From Emydura subglobosa (lineage: Eukaryota > Chordata > Testudines > Chelidae), in contig ML680053.1 in assembly GCA_007922225.1 (NCBI GenBank), forward strand, positions 19,640,694 to 19,704,693: DNA of 64,000 nt, read 5' to 3'. A model generated the notes under the pieces. It did no database searches, had not been told where the DNA came from, and worked only from the letters and a program-made list of their open reading frames with translations. Shown piece after piece: positions 1 to 11,564 of the stretch (position 1 is its first letter; every line of letters begins with the position of its first letter). Position numbers and translations under genes: made by a program.

Positions 1-420
1 TCTGTCGATGTTTCTGCTTAACTTGCATTATGCTCACACAGGAGGAAAGGGTCACATAAATTACGCTACTTGCTGCTCTCAATTTTTGAAAAGTATCAGC
101 CGTGAGAGTGAGATGAAATCTTGCCAGACAGAGTTCAGTAAAAGTGCAAAATGGTTGCAACAGAGTTGTAACAGTGGAACTGCTTGCTACTTCTCATTTA
201 TAAATGTAATTTGTTAATTGATTTCACATACATTTCTCTGATCCCCTCTGCTGCAAGACAGTCACTTTTCAGAATGTTTTTGAAAGGAGTTCACTCGCTA
301 GTGGATAGGATGGGTTTATTTGAAATTTTAATTCTTGTCTTTGTACAGAAGCAGCTAGTTGCTATTTCAGCTTGCAGAAACTTTGGCCTTCAATGCTTCC
401 ACTTACTGATCTTCTACTAA
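1..420. other. unassigned non-coding sequence
   Basis: No exon, RNA gene or recognisable repeat is seen. Small open frames here lack any protein signature. It is read as intronic sequence. Confidence 0.5.
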
Positions 421-1262
421 GGGCATGTCTACGCTAAAAACTTAAGTCAACCTAGGTTAGGGTGACTTACAGCCACTGCAGTAGTTCATGTCCACACTGC
501 CTGTCTTCTGTCTGGGGTGCGTATTCTCACCAGGCACTCTTCCTCCAACTTAAGAGGGGCAGTGTGGGGGGCTGAGTGCTTGGGTTCGCAACTTCATGCG
601 TGGTTCCCCTCCAGAGCCCTGGCTGCTGCCCTGTGGCTCCCGGCTTCCTGCTGTCTCTGACTCCCCACTGCGAGCCCAGGTGTTGCCCCGAGGCTCCCAG
701 CACTGTACTCCCCACATGGAGCTGCCTAGGCCCTCTCTTAGAGCTGGGCTGTGCCAGCCTGGTTCTCCACTCCCTGCCGGACTGCCCTCTGAGCTCCCTG
801 TTCCCTGCTGGGAAGCAAGAGCCCCAGTGGCTGCCATGCTCCAGGTGGGAAGCTGGGAGCCTCTGGGCAGCACCTGGGCTGAGAGCGGGGAGCCAGGAAC
901 CGAAGGGGAAGCCTGGCTCTGAGCGGGGAGCCTGGCGGCTGCAGCCTAACTAGGAGATGGAAGCCTGGACATCAGCCTGCTTCTAGCTGTAACCCCCCCT
1001 CCATCCAGCTTTCCTGTCAATTTCATGGCTCTGGCTTGAAATTGATAAAAATGACAGCCAACAGATGATGAAAGTAGCCTGCAGTACTGTGTCCCCCTAA
1101 ATACACGGACATAAGACCTACACCACTCAGGGAGGTGGTTATTACGTCGGTGTGGTAGGACACTTACATCAGTGGGAGCAAGGCTGTAGTATGTACACTG
1201 ACATAATTAGGTCGATACAAGCTGATTTTAGGACACCTAACTCTGTAGTCTAGGCCAAGCTT
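421..1262. mobile_element. non-autonomous Harbinger-like DNA element
   Basis: The left edge carries a terminal-type motif (GCATGTCTACGCT) followed by a subterminal stretch with TTAAGTCAACCTAGG. The right edge has AATTAGGTCGAT, then CTAACTCTGTAGTCTAGGCC, which reads as a degraded inverted counterpart. Similar edges recur in the window near 9313, 13730, 41242, 53140 and 62090. The GC-rich interior (550-950) has no transposase signature, and the open frames there look like composition artefacts. It is probably mobilised in trans by a Harbinger transposase. Family and exact ends are uncertain. Confidence 0.45.
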
Positions 1263-1439
1263 CAGATGAGTGTGGATGGAGGAGAAGAATGTATCTTTAT
1301 GTTCCTCCTAAATAGGTGCTGTAAAGAATGTTGCGTTTGGGGAGATGAAGTATAACACACCAACCCTCCAATGTTAGGGTGGGATACCGGGATAGATGGG
1401 CCCATGGGGATCCCCAGGCACTGTGCGTGTGTTAGAGAA

Positions 1440-1615
1440 TTGTGGGGCACTGTGTGTGTGTTAGAGTAGTTGGGGGGGCTCGTAGAAGCCCCCTGTGATG
1501 CGGGGCAGGAGCCCCCCCCAGGCTGGAGACAGGGTCTTGACCCAGAGAGAGGGTCTTTAGCTTCTCACCGCCTCTGAGAGCCTTGTTGAAACAATAAAGA
1601 ACTGAACCGAAAAAA
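1440..1615 (+). repeat. possible LTR tail fragment
   Basis: A GC-rich block with GGCTCGTAGAAGCCCCC and a late CAATAAAGAACTGAACC followed by an A-rich tail resembles the polyadenylation end of an LTR or a retrotransposed transcript. No internal coding region or partner LTR is seen nearby, so the family is unknown. Confidence 0.3.
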
Positions 1616-1944
1616 AGAAAAATAGTAGGGATTATTCTTTTGTAACTCCAGGAGAGGATCTGCTTTCATCAGAGGGACATTTGGGTAACTCGTGTATTGA
1701 TGTCAGATTAGGCCATTACCTCTCTCACTTTCTTAAATTTATTTGTGGGTTCTGAAATAGTCTGATTTTCTCCAAGTAGTTCAGGAAACAGTGCTTCACT
1801 GCTATGTAAGTGGCCCATGAACAATTTCTGGCAGGAATTTTTGTAATCCAGTCTTCTGAGTTGCTTCAGCACCCTTGTAGCTTCTTTCTTGTTCTCTATC
1901 TCAGCTCCCCAGGGGCACAGAATGAAGAAAGAAGAAAAGAAAAT
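1616..1944. other. unassigned non-coding sequence
   Basis: No exon or repeat family is recognised. This sequence separates the LTR-like block from the CR1 reverse-transcriptase remnant. Confidence 0.4.
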
Positions 1945-3065
1945 CATTCCTGATAAAGTTTGCAGATGACACACAAATTGGGGGAGTGGTAAATAGCGAA
2001 GAGGACAGGTCACTGATACAGAGTGATTTGGATCACTTGTTAAGTTGGACGGTAACAGTATGTGTTTTAATAGCCTAAATGTAAATTTATACATTTAGGA
2101 ACAAAGAACGTAGACCATGCTTACAGGATGGGGGGGCTCTATCCTGAGAAACAGTGACTCTGAAAAAGATTTGGGGGTGGCAGTGGATAAATCAGCTGAA
2201 CAAGAGCTCCCAGTACGTGCTGTAGCCAAAATGGCCAATGTGATCCTTAGATGCATAAGCAGGGGAATCTCAAGCAGAAGTTGAAATGTCGTTTTACTTT
2301 TCTATTTGACACTGGTGCGACCTCTGCTTGAATTCTGTTTCCGGTTCTGGTGTCCACAATTCGAGAAGGATGTTTATAAGTTGGAGAAGATACAGAGAAG
2401 ATCCATTAGAATGATTCATAGATTCCAAGGCAGAAGGGAACACTGAGAAAATCTAATCAGATCTCATTTATAACACTGGCCTTAGGACTTCCCCCAAAAT
2501 ATTCCTAGAATATACCTTTTTTTTAAAACAAAAAAATCCAGACTTGAATTAAAAATTGCCAGTGAAGGAAAATCTACCATGCCCCTTGGTAAATTGTTGC
2601 AATGGTTAATTACTCTCCCTGTTAAAAAGGTACACCTTAATTCCAATCTGAATTTGTGTAACTTCAGCGTCCAGCCATTGGATCGTGTTATATATCTTTG
2701 TCTGTGGGTTTGACAAGCCCATTAATTAAATATTTGTTCCCCATGTAAATACTTCTAAACTGTAATCAAAACACCTCTTAACCTTCTCTTTGTTAAACTA
2801 AATAAGATTGAGATCCTTAAGCCTACTACTATAAAACATGTTGTCTAATCCTTTAGTCGTTCTTATGGCTGTCCTCTGAACCAATGTATCCAATTGATCA
2901 ACTTCCTTCTTGAACTGTGGACAGCAGAGTTGGACAAAGTAGTCTAGCAATGGTCACAGCAGTGCCAAATAGAGGTAAAATGAAAGAATTGGAAAATATG
3001 CTTGATAGTGTACGACTCAAGACTAGATGATCAGAATGTTCTCTTCTGGCCTTGGAATCTGAGAA
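1945..3065 (+). mobile_element. CR1-type LINE 3' portion, interrupted
   Basis: Plus-strand translation near 1960-2045 gives the CR1 reverse-transcriptase core KFADDTQIGGVVNSEEDRS. The stretch 2310-2400 matches the C-terminal end of the family (CGACCTCTGCTTGAATTCTG, then AAGTTGGAGAAGATACAGAG). After an oppositely oriented insertion at about 2411-2985, the plus-strand 3' tail resumes at 2995 and ends with GACTAGATGATCAGAATG and CTTCTGGCCTTGGAATCTGA, the usual 3' untranslated end of this LINE group. Stops and small indels show it is long dead. The element is 5'-truncated, as is normal for LINE copies. Confidence 0.7.
2411..2985 (-). mobile_element. antisense CR1-type LINE tail nested in another CR1
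   Basis: It begins on the plus strand with ATAGATTCCAAGGCAGAAGG, the reverse of the same 3' tail that appears in sense at 3040. It then runs through the antisense 3' end typical of sauropsid CR1 copies, including TTGGTAAATTGTTGCAATGG and GAACTGTGGACAGCAGAG. The flanks read as one interrupted sense copy: ...AGAATGATTC on the left and AAAGAATTGGAAAATATG on the right. The copy is 5'-truncated. No long target-site duplication is obvious. Confidence 0.65.
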
Positions 3066-3159
3066 TCAAATGGTACAAGAACCCTATGATTTTCCATGTT
3101 TATGGAAACAAGTATTTTCTGTTTTATAAAAGGAATATATTTAGGAGAAGTAGGTAAAC

Positions 3160-3335
3160 CAGGCATCTGATGGTCAGGACTGCTAGATTCTTGGCTCTGC
3201 CACTAACTCCCTTGGGCAAGTAATTTAATCTCTGTGCCTTATATCCATATTACATATATCTTAAAATAAAACTTCCCTATTTCAGTGGGTTGTTGAAACT
3301 CTTCATGTTTGTAAAGTTTTTAGAGGTTCTCTGAA
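3160..3335 (+). repeat. SINE (CORE/tRNA type) fragment
   Basis: Contains the conserved SINE body GGCTCTGCCACTAACTCC, CTTGGGCAAGTAATTTAATC and CTCTGTGCCT, followed by the degraded region before the tail. Related copies occur at 6196, 17690, 30565 and 36650, all plus strand. The tRNA-like head with pol III boxes is too decayed to assign. Confidence 0.6.
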
Positions 3336-6195
3336 GAAAGAAGTCCAGATTTCTGTTGTTGTCATAAATGTTCTTAGGTGCATCTAGCAGGTCAAATAAT
3401 TTTAATATGCACCAAAGCTATGTTACTGCTCTAGATTGATTGCACCCTCCTTTAAATATAAGTTTATATAGATGTGGGAGAAAAAAGATCTTCTGAAACT
3501 GAAAGAAAGATACTAATACATTGGGATCCCATTGTAATATATCTGTGTTGAAGGGATTGATGATCTGAAGAGGCATGTTCCCAGTCACTTCAAAATGCAG
3601 GCTTTATGTGGAATACCTCTTTGGAAACCTATACTGAAGTAAGAAAACTGCCTTTAAAAGAAAAAGTTTGCTAGACTTCTCTCCCCCCGCCCCCGGTATG
3701 CTGGCATCCTGTTGAAAAGCCAAGTGAAAGCTTTCCAAAATGGATAAGCAATGCTGCCAGCCATATTCTCTCGAGAGTTGGAAAGAGATTGAGAAGTATG
3801 TATCTGCCATTAATTCTGCACCTGTTGTGTTAAACATTTCACCCACAATAATTGTCCCATTTCCTGCATCATTTTTCTTTACATTTTTATATGGTATTAC
3901 CTAATAATTTTAAATTTCTCACCACTTATCAGTTCTCAAAAAGCATAATTGTGGCATTCAAGGTTTAAGCAACCTTTGAGCCGCTTCCACTGTATCAATT
4001 ATGAATGGAGCTTTGTACATACAAACAAACTTCTGGTAAGATTATGCATCTAACATTACATTTTACAACTCAGGGTTTTCGCTAATAATGTTTTAAAACT
4101 GATCTGTATGTTTTATTTTTACACTAATAATCCTAATGGTCTAGAAATGAAGAGTAGATAGGCAAAACTCTCTCTTTTCTTGAGTAGCTTCTTCGTTGTT
4201 GTTGTTTTTTTTTTTTTCTGATGGGGTTTTCTGATAAATGATCTGAAAAACACAGTTTCATGTTGTTAATGTGTTCTTACTGTACTTTGTCAGTTTTTGC
4301 TGGAAAATGAGAAAAGTAAACTACACAGTACTTTGGGTCAGATATTCTCTAATAACATGAATGTAAAAAATATCTGATCCAGGTTTTTTATAGATCCTAT
4401 ACCCAGTTAAAGCATTTATCTTTGGATAGGTCAAATCTATGAATTATCTGCATTTCTCTGGAAACCTTTTCTCTGTGTGCGGTGTGCTCGTTTTTCATAA
4501 AACTATATAGAGTTACACAGTAATCTTTCAATCTAAGAGTTAAAGAATACTGGGCATAATATCACTACAAACCACTAAGCTGATTTTGGCTTTTTGCCTG
4601 GACATATTCATTCATGAAAAACTTGTTAAAACAAAATACAGCTTCCAATTACAGTCTTCTCTTGGAACAGTTACTTTCCTCATAGCCAGGTTTGATTTCT
4701 TAACAGTGATTTTATTTGGGTCAGTGATGTTCAACATGGAGAAAAAATTAATATTAGATGATTAGGGTTCTACCATGCTTTTTTGCATCACAAACGAGAC
4801 ACTATGTAGAACAGGGCTTTTAAACTCTGTCCGACTATGCATCAGAGCATTTTATTCTGTTGCAACTGTACTATATATCACAAAATGCTCCTAATAGTAA
4901 TAAATAGACAATAGAGATTAATTGTGAAGCCATTAATCCTACAATGTTTCAGTTATTGGAGTTCATACCTAAGGACATGAAACTTCTGTAGTGATGTAAA
5001 TGAATTTTTCTACCTTAATATAGCAAGTAAAGTTTAAAACCACTCCAAAAGACACACCCCAGCAAAAAACAACCTGAAAAGGTAATCAGGTTATGTATGG
5101 GAAGATTTTGACCGACCAGTAAAAGGGCCAGGCACCATTTGATAGTGTAATAGTGATTATCATACTTGTTGCTAACAGCAGCCAAAATCAGCAGGCCTTT
5201 CTGAAGGCCTGTGCATGGACGGTCTTGGCATGTCTAAGCCAGGAGAAGAGGGGAGCCTTTTTCTCAACCTTATTGTACTCTGCTTTCCCCCTTCTCCGAT
5301 GAAGTCTCTGGTGGACATGCTGGGATCTGTGTTTTAGGAGAAAAGCAAGAAGCTTGTCTGTGCATGCCCTCTGTGATATGTTTGTCAGGGCCTCAAGATA
5401 CATGGATGCTGCACAAATACATCTGACTAATAAGTGATCTGAGGAAATCTCTTGATTAGCTTTTGAAACTGCTAGCCCAGCAAGTTTTTTCTTGATGTGT
5501 TGTTGTCTACTAACAAGGATAAATGGCGGGGAGAGGTTTGGACTTTTCTTGGACACAGTTTTGGGGTCCCTCAACAGCAGCTGGAAGACCAGCCAATCGG
5601 AAAGCCATTGCAGTACTGCTCGAGAGCCACACCAAACTTTGGTAATTACTGAGGGTTGGGATATTTTACTAATCTGTTGTGGACGTGTGTAAGTGCTTGA
5701 GACTAAGTAAAGTATAGCTTTTAAGTGAGAGCACTCTTGTATTATACTGTTTCTACCAGTCAGTCTATCAGCTGGTTGGCTGTGTCACCATTTGATTTAT
5801 TTCCTGACACCACCTCGCACAGAGTGAGCTTACCAAGAGCTTTGGTTGATAGAAAAGCTCTGATGATGTGGTGAAGAGAGAGAGGATATTTTCTCCTGCA
5901 TTCATAGAAGTGACTACATGCTCTTCATATACTTTATTAAGAAAGCTTTACAAAAAACAGATACGACTTGATTCAAGGAGAAAGGAGACAGCTGCAGATA
6001 TACACAGAATGTTAGAAAAACTTAACAAATTGAGGAAGTTAAGGGGCGATGGCCAAAATTAGAGCAATGGAGGGCAGAGGGTTGGGGGGCCTGAGTTGCT
6101 GGTATAAAGTAATGCGGGACTTAGTCCATAATGTTCTGTATAGAGCCAAGGCTAGTTTTGGATTTTGAAGTGGATGGATTGATGAAAGTGATGTA
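3336..6195. other. unassigned intronic sequence
   Basis: AT-rich sequence with poly-T runs near 4205-4219. Scattered short open frames (for example minus strand 5188-5574) have no recognisable domain and no convincing splice context. No transposon family is recognised. Confidence 0.5.
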
Positions 6196-6530
6196 TTGCT
6201 GAAGGATGGGCTTGTGGTTAAAGCGCTGGACTGAGATAGTTCCTGCCACTATCATAGATTTCCTGTGAGCCTTCTGTAAAGCACTGACTCTTCTGTGTCT
6301 CACAACTTCCTATAAAAATGGGGATAATTGTCTTGTCTATTTGGAATACAAGCTCTTTGGAACAGGGGCTATCTTACCATGTGTTTGTACAGTGTCCATC
6401 AGAATTTGGTCCTGATCTCAGTCACAGCCTCTAGGTGCTACTATAATGCACACAATATTATTTGTTGCTTTATTAAGGTAGATCCAAAAGCCCCAATCAG
6501 GATCAGGGCCCCATTCTGTTAATTGCTGTA
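6196..6530 (+). repeat. SINE (CORE/tRNA type) copy
   Basis: The head is GGCTTGTGGTTAAAGCGCTG and the body is AAAAATGGGGATAATTGTC. The tail block has CAAGCTCTTTGGAACAGGGG and GTTTGTACAGTG, followed by CCTCTAGGTGCTACTATAA. These match the usual order of the abundant sauropsid SINE, and the copy at 36650 has the same order of blocks. Confidence 0.65.
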
Positions 6531-7282
6531 TATATTATAGACAGAAGATCACTTCCAAGTCTGGACTGTTGTCCCTGTACCTGAAGAACTTGCACTGTAA
6601 TTTTGAAACAAGGCTCAGCAAGTGAAAGTTAGAAATACAAATGATAGGAAAGAAAGGGAAGGGAGGATGAGGCTATTGATGAGATCCTGTGGTTACATCG
6701 TTCAGCTGTGTGTACAACATGATTTTGAACAATTAAAAAGGTATTTTTAATAAATATCAGCTATTCCAAACTAGTTGGCTCACTATTTGTAGATGTCACA
6801 GTAGAATTGCACATTGAGGAGGCTTTTGAAGGAGAAGATCATAACCTCACAGAGTAGGTCAGGAAAGAGCATTCCACATAGAATACAGGTCAGAAATGTT
6901 GGTGGGAGAAGCGTACCAATGAATATAGAAGAGAATAGGATGGGGAGCAGAGCAATGGGAGACAAAATTGGATAAGGAGGGGTGAATCAGAGATGTGAAA
7001 TGTCCTTTGGTAATGAAGACAAGATGCTTGAATTTGCTAGAGTTGAAAAGGGGTTGCCCAGTAGAGATCAGATCAGTAGACAGGGAGGATGGTCTTAGCT
7101 GTGTCATTGTCAGGAAGGCCAGAAAGTGGGGAGTTACGGTAATAAGAATGTGAGATGGTGAGGGGCTGAATGAAGGTATTCGGAAGAGCTGACAATCAAG
7201 GGCAAACAGAGCTGAGAGATTTTACAGAGGAGTCAGGCAGTGAGATGTAAAGTGGGCAACATCCACAAAATTGTGATATCTA
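6531..7282. other. unassigned intronic sequence
   Basis: No exon or repeat is recognised. Purine-rich short-word repetition (AGAGATGA-type) occurs at 6880-7260. Confidence 0.4.
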
Positions 7283-7599
7283 AGGTGGTTCTTCAAGCGA
7301 TTGCCCATGTGCATTCCATACTTAGTGTCTGTGCACGTCTGTCAGAAACTTTTCCCTTCAATGGCACCTAATGGCACTTGGGTAGCTCAAGCATCCTCTT
7401 CTGTCATGCACCACTGCATGCAGATATAAAGGGCAGAGCCACCATAGCCCCCCTCATTTCCTTCATACCACCTCTGACGGTGATGGGAACCCCTGTTCTC
7501 ATACCCTATTTGTGACAAGGACTAACAGAAAGTATCAGCAATTCTATTCCCTACAAGGTCATAGCTAGGGTTCACTGACAGATGCATTTTCACTGCTGT

Positions 7600-8760
7600 G
7601 GTCACACAGGATCCCTTCTGCTTTTCATCCAATCTCAGTCATTCACAAGATATTACTAAAGATAAATGGGACCAGGTCAAAGTCATACTCATAGCCCCAG
7701 TGTGGGCTCATCAATACTGATTTTCCACTCTCCTAGTGCTGTTAGTGAAACCTCCAATCTCACTTCCAATAGACTTGGATTTAATCTCCCATAATCAGGG
7801 TCACCTACTCCACCAGTCACCTACTCTACCTGAGTTTACGATCCCTTCATTTAGCTTCATGGATGCTCCATGGCTAGATATTAGAGAGTGGTCTTGTGCA
7901 AATGAGGTTCAAGAGATACTGCTAGAAAGCCTTCTAAAAGAGCTATTTACCTATCTAAGTGGAGAATTTTTTTATCTGGTCTTGCCAGTGTGGGGTATCA
8001 CCATCCTATTCTTCAGTTGAACCTATTCTGGACTACTTATTGTGCTTGAAACACCTAGGTTTGACTGCTAGTTAGATCAAAGTACATTTGGCAGTTATTC
8101 CACCATAAAGTGGATATTGCTCTATTTTCTTTGACATGTCCATAAGGTTTTGGAAAGGCCTAGTCAAATTGTATCCAAGTGCAAGAATTTGTACTCCTTA
8201 GTATTGTTAAGACTTATGAGTCCCCCGTTCAAGCCTTTGGCTACTTGCTTAGTGCTGCAGCTATCAATGCATCTCTGTCATCTCATCCAGAAGACTGGGA
8301 GGGTTGTGTGCCTTAAATTCTGGGCCTTCGTATACGATATTTAAAGACAAGGTTTAGTTCGCCCCAATGGTGGTGTCATCTTCCATATCAACCAGACAGT
8401 TTATTTGCCTTCATTCTGCCTGAAGCCACATTCAAATAGGAAAAGGGAGTATTGCATACCCTGGATGGCAGAAGAACACTGACATTCTACCTGGACAGAA
8501 CCAGGCACTTCCTTAAGTCCTTTCAACTGTTTGTAACAGCATCAGATAGAATAAAAGGACAATCAGACTCCACCCAGAGAATTTTTTCTTGGATAGCCTC
8601 CTATATGCTATGACCTGGCTAACGTTACCCAACTGAGCAGAGTCACAGCTCATTTGATGACATTGCACTTGCCCTTGGTGGGTTTTCTGGAACAAATGCC
8701 AATTGAGGACATTTGTAGGGTGGCCGTCTTATCCTCATTTGCCTCCCATTAAGCTGTTGC
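7600..8760 (+). pseudogene. DIRS RT-tail and tyrosine-recombinase remnant
   Basis: 7655-7790 aligns with the end of the copy 1 RT-RNase H frame: AAAGTCATACTCATAGCCCC and GTGTGGGCTCATCAATACTG match the region just before its stop at 27861. 8100-8760 follows the copy 1 recombinase: CATTCTACCTGGACAGAACC, TGTTTGTAACAGCATCAGAT and CCACCCAGAGAATTTTTTC align with 28685-28780. CCAATTGAGGACATTTGTAG near 8698 aligns with the segment just before the catalytic tyrosine. Many substitutions and shifts break all frames, so it is non-functional. The order of blocks is kept, so it is one decayed gene segment and not a set of unrelated pieces. Confidence 0.65.
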
Positions 8761-8860
8761 TCAAAATCCAAAGACAATGCTAGAGTTGGACAAATTGTTA
8801 TCCAGTCTTTATTTAAATAGACTCTGATATCCCTCCTATTTTCATGGCTTGTGAGTTACC

Positions 8861-8961
8861 AAGTGTGGAATGCCCATGTGCAATGAACTGAACAAGAAAA
8901 GACAGTTACTAACCCATTTGGTAACTGTTGTTCTCTGAAATGTGTTGTACATACACATTCT
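8861..8961 (+). repeat. DIRS internal complementary region, copy 3
   Basis: Two joined segments. The first, with AAGTGTGGAATGCCCATGTG, is the reverse complement of the left outer end at 7283. The second (CAGTTACTAACCCATTTGG through TGTTGTTCTCTGAAATGTG) is the reverse complement of the right outer end at 9190-9235. Same arrangement as in copies 1 and 2. Confidence 0.65.
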
Positions 8962-9312
8962 ACAGTTCACCCTCCTGCCCCTTTACATCAGAATTCTGGC
9001 AAGAAGGAACTGAGGATGGCGAGGGGCAGCTTTGCCCTTTATACCTACATGCAGTGGCATGCAGCAGTAGAAGTTGCTCAAGCAGCAGAGGGTGCTTGAG
9101 CTGCCCAAGGGGTACCACTGATGGAGAAAGTTTCCAGTGACCGTGCTCTGGGTGCACAGATGCTCAGGGCAGAGTGGTCATGTGTAACGCATCTTGAAGA
9201 ACAACAGTTACCGAACAGGTTAGTAACTGTTTTTTAAATCGCTAAATCATATGCCCCAAAGGGAAAGAGAAATATAGAAAAGAGGGACAGAACTAAATCT
9301 TGGGGCATTTCT

Positions 9313-9595
9313 AGCTCATGTCTACGCTATGGGAACTACAGTGGCACAGCTATGGCTTCTTAGATGTGCTGTTCTTGTACTGCAGTATAGATGCTTCTTA
9401 CAGTGATGGAATGGGTTTTTTCATTGCTGTAAGTAGCCCACTCCCCAAGTGGCAGTAGCTATGTCAACAGAAGCGTTCTTCCATCAACCTAGCCACTTCT
9501 ACACCAGGGGTTAGGTCGGCATAGCTACGGTGCTCAGAAGTGTGAATTTTTCACACCCTTGTTATGTTGATCTAACTTTTAAGTGTAGACCTAGT
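9313..9595. mobile_element. MITE with AGTGTAGACC-type terminal repeats
   Basis: Starts AGCTCATGTCTACGCTATGG and ends TCTAACTTTTAAGTGTAGAC, with internal TTAGGTCGGCATAGCTACGG and TCACACCCTTGTTATGTTGA. The subterminal order (AGGTCG, CACACCC, GTTGATCTAA, AGTGTAGAC) is shared with the Harbinger copy at 13725 and the tail at 53130. No coding capacity. Confidence 0.6.
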
Positions 9596-10374
9596 GAGGG
9601 AATGTAGAGTTGTAAAGCCTGCATAACTGATTTTTAAAAAGGAATTAGGAAGGTGTGATATAAATTAGGGGCAGAATAACATGCAAGGGGACAATATCAG
9701 TGACAATTTAAGGAATCCAGAAAGGTTTCTAGATTGAATTGGCTTATTAATCATTTTCGTACTGAAAGCTGATGGAAGGACGGCATACATATCTTGAAAG
9801 GAATTTTGGTTGCTTACAAATAGGGAAGAATCAGATCTGGATTGATGATGACTACCACCTCTTTCAGCCCATATAATATATGATCTAGCTGGTAACATTT
9901 CCTGCCTTTTATTCCCTGTAATATATGCAAGGATGTGGCATGGAAAAAGGCTCATTATAGATTTGTGTTAGTCTGAGTTTATTGTAGATCTTACTCTTTT
10001 TGTGCAGACACTTAAAAATATTACACACCCCGTTCGTGACTTCTAGGTACGGAACAGCAGTATAGCTACCAAGTAACAAGTGTACCCGGTATTTTGGCAG
10101 CATAACGATGGAAGGCGTTCATTGTCAGTATATGTGTCTTCATTATTTTCTATCAGATTTTTCCTTTTACTTCAGTATAGTTGAGTAACTATTGTTACAT
10201 TTCTGCTGGCTACACATGAAGTGGTTGGAATCTTCAGTCAAGCCTGCTATAAAGAAAAAAATCCAAACACCTGCTTTTTAGAGTGTCTTCATACTAGGGT
10301 GTCTATATACATACAGTTTCATGTACATTAATTTCATATTTAAGCAAAATTTTAGTAGCAATCTGGTCATATGG
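9596..10374. other. unassigned intronic sequence
   Basis: No exon or repeat is recognised. Short minus-strand frames at 9665-10103 have no domain signature. Confidence 0.4.
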
Positions 10375-10535
10375 TTTGACTGTTGCGTCTTGTGTAGAGA
10401 GGCTATCCCAATCAGTGATGGACACATGAAGTGCATTCACTGCCTGGGAGAATCACACGTCCCACAGAAGTCCAACTTCTGTTTAGTCCTCTAATCTAGG
10501 GCTTGGAAAAACCAGGAACCCAAGCTTATTTTTGT
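10375..10535 (+). pseudogene. isolated DIRS gag zinc-motif fragment
   Basis: Plus-strand translation gives a run of paired cysteines and histidines ending in ISDGHMKCIHCLGESH. It aligns with the N-terminus of the copy 1 gag (ISDPHDRCLRCLGEEH at residues 19-34). Nucleotide similarity extends from GACTGTTGCGTCTTGTG to CACAGAAGTCCAACTTCTG. A stop follows soon after and no terminal repeats flank it, so it is a 5' gag scrap from another DIRS copy or a related lineage. Confidence 0.55.
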
Positions 10536-11564
10536 TTGTCAACAGATACATGGAACTAAAAAAAAGCTATTGTGTAAAAAGGACAGTGAAAGAGTGGCCA
10601 ATCTACTATCAAACTGTAAAAACGCTGTTTAGGAAGAGTTTATTTTCCTCAGAGTCTCTAAAAGAGAGAAGACTTTAATTTCTCCCCTTCTGAGTTATAA
10701 GCAGTGCTTTCATTTTCAATTTGGGGAATGAGTCTTCTATTCACACCAACTTGGAAAGAGAAGCAATTTTGTAACAGGGATGACAGAGAGAGAATTTAGA
10801 TTGAATATCAGGAAAGCTTCTTGAGGGTCAGAGGTATTAAATCAGGGAATAGTCTGCCAAGGGAAGTGTCTGTGGGACACTTGAAAATGAGACTGTACCA
10901 AATGCTAGGTAATATAATTTATCATTGGATGAGAGACATGCGACCTATCTTTTCTTGTTAATTTCTTCAACTACCAGAGGAGAAACTGTCAGCCCTGTCC
11001 CAGCCTAGATCATGCTTGTTGAAGGCATTGTTGAACATTGTTTTGTGGCTCATTTCACAGATGTCTGTCATGGTAGCAGAGCTCCCAATCGCCCATATGT
11101 TTGGTGTAAAGGCTGCTATGCTTTTTTAAGGGGAGCGGGAAGGAGCCAAGTGGGGGTGTTGTATGGTCTTGACTGAAAAGCTGTTTTCCCAATAATAATT
11201 GAGACGTTTTGTTAGTTATGTAACACACATGACCTTCCTTGCGCCAGAAGCCACAGAGGCTGCTTTTACCAGTTAGAGACCTGAAAAGCTAAATACGAGA
11301 ACTGATCAGAACACCAGCAAAATTATTGTTATGGAAAAAGTCCCATTGAAATTTTGAAAAATTTAAAAAAATGTGACCAGCTCTGCTAAACATGTTTTCA
11401 CCAACACAACTCTATTTTGTTCGAATTTTCTCTTCATTGTGATGTTCTTGGGGCCCAAAAATATTTTAGCTTGCAGTTCTTTGACACAGAAAGACATAAC
11501 TGACAAATTCTGTTCTTGGTGTTTCTTAGATTTGCCTCTTTGCTCCAGTTGACTTGATGACATT
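10536..11564. other. unassigned intronic sequence
   Basis: Contains a short LINE-like patch near 10790-10930 (GAGAGAATTTAGATTGAATA, AAATCAGGGAATAGTCTGCC) that resembles the 3' region of decayed CR1 copies but is too short to delimit. Otherwise nothing is recognised. Confidence 0.4.

Larger units (their letters stand above)
7283..9235 (+). mobile_element. DIRS retrotransposon copy 3, internally deleted
   Basis: The left terminal repeat begins GGTTCTTCAAGCGATTGCCC and carries GTGCATTCC and a TATA-like GATATAAAGGGCAGAG at about 7422, in the same order as the left repeats of the copies at 23256 and 41647. CTGACGGTGATGGGAACCCC at about 7473 corresponds to the motif that follows the left repeat in both other copies. 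The right side has an internal complementary region (8861-8961), then the inverted terminal repeat ending GGTTAGTAACTGTTTT. Between them only the tail of the RT-RNase H frame and the tyrosine-recombinase region remain. Gag and the RT core are absent, so about 4 kb has been lost relative to copy 1. It is the most diverged of the three copies. Confidence 0.75.

Noticed and set aside
550..953. Overlapping open frames on both strands, up to 125 codons
   Set aside because: They lie in a GC-rich non-autonomous element. The protein is low-complexity Pro/Ser/Leu sequence with no domain, and all frames are open because of composition.
1708..2094. 128-codon minus-strand open frame
   Set aside because: It is largely the reverse strand of the CR1 RT remnant, so it is an antisense shadow.
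3604..3846. 80-codon minus-strand frame
   Set aside because: No domain, no splice signals, and no neighbouring exon-like sequence.
5188..5574. 128-codon minus-strand open frame
   Set aside because: No recognisable domain, no splice context and no codon-level support. Expected by chance in a window of this size.
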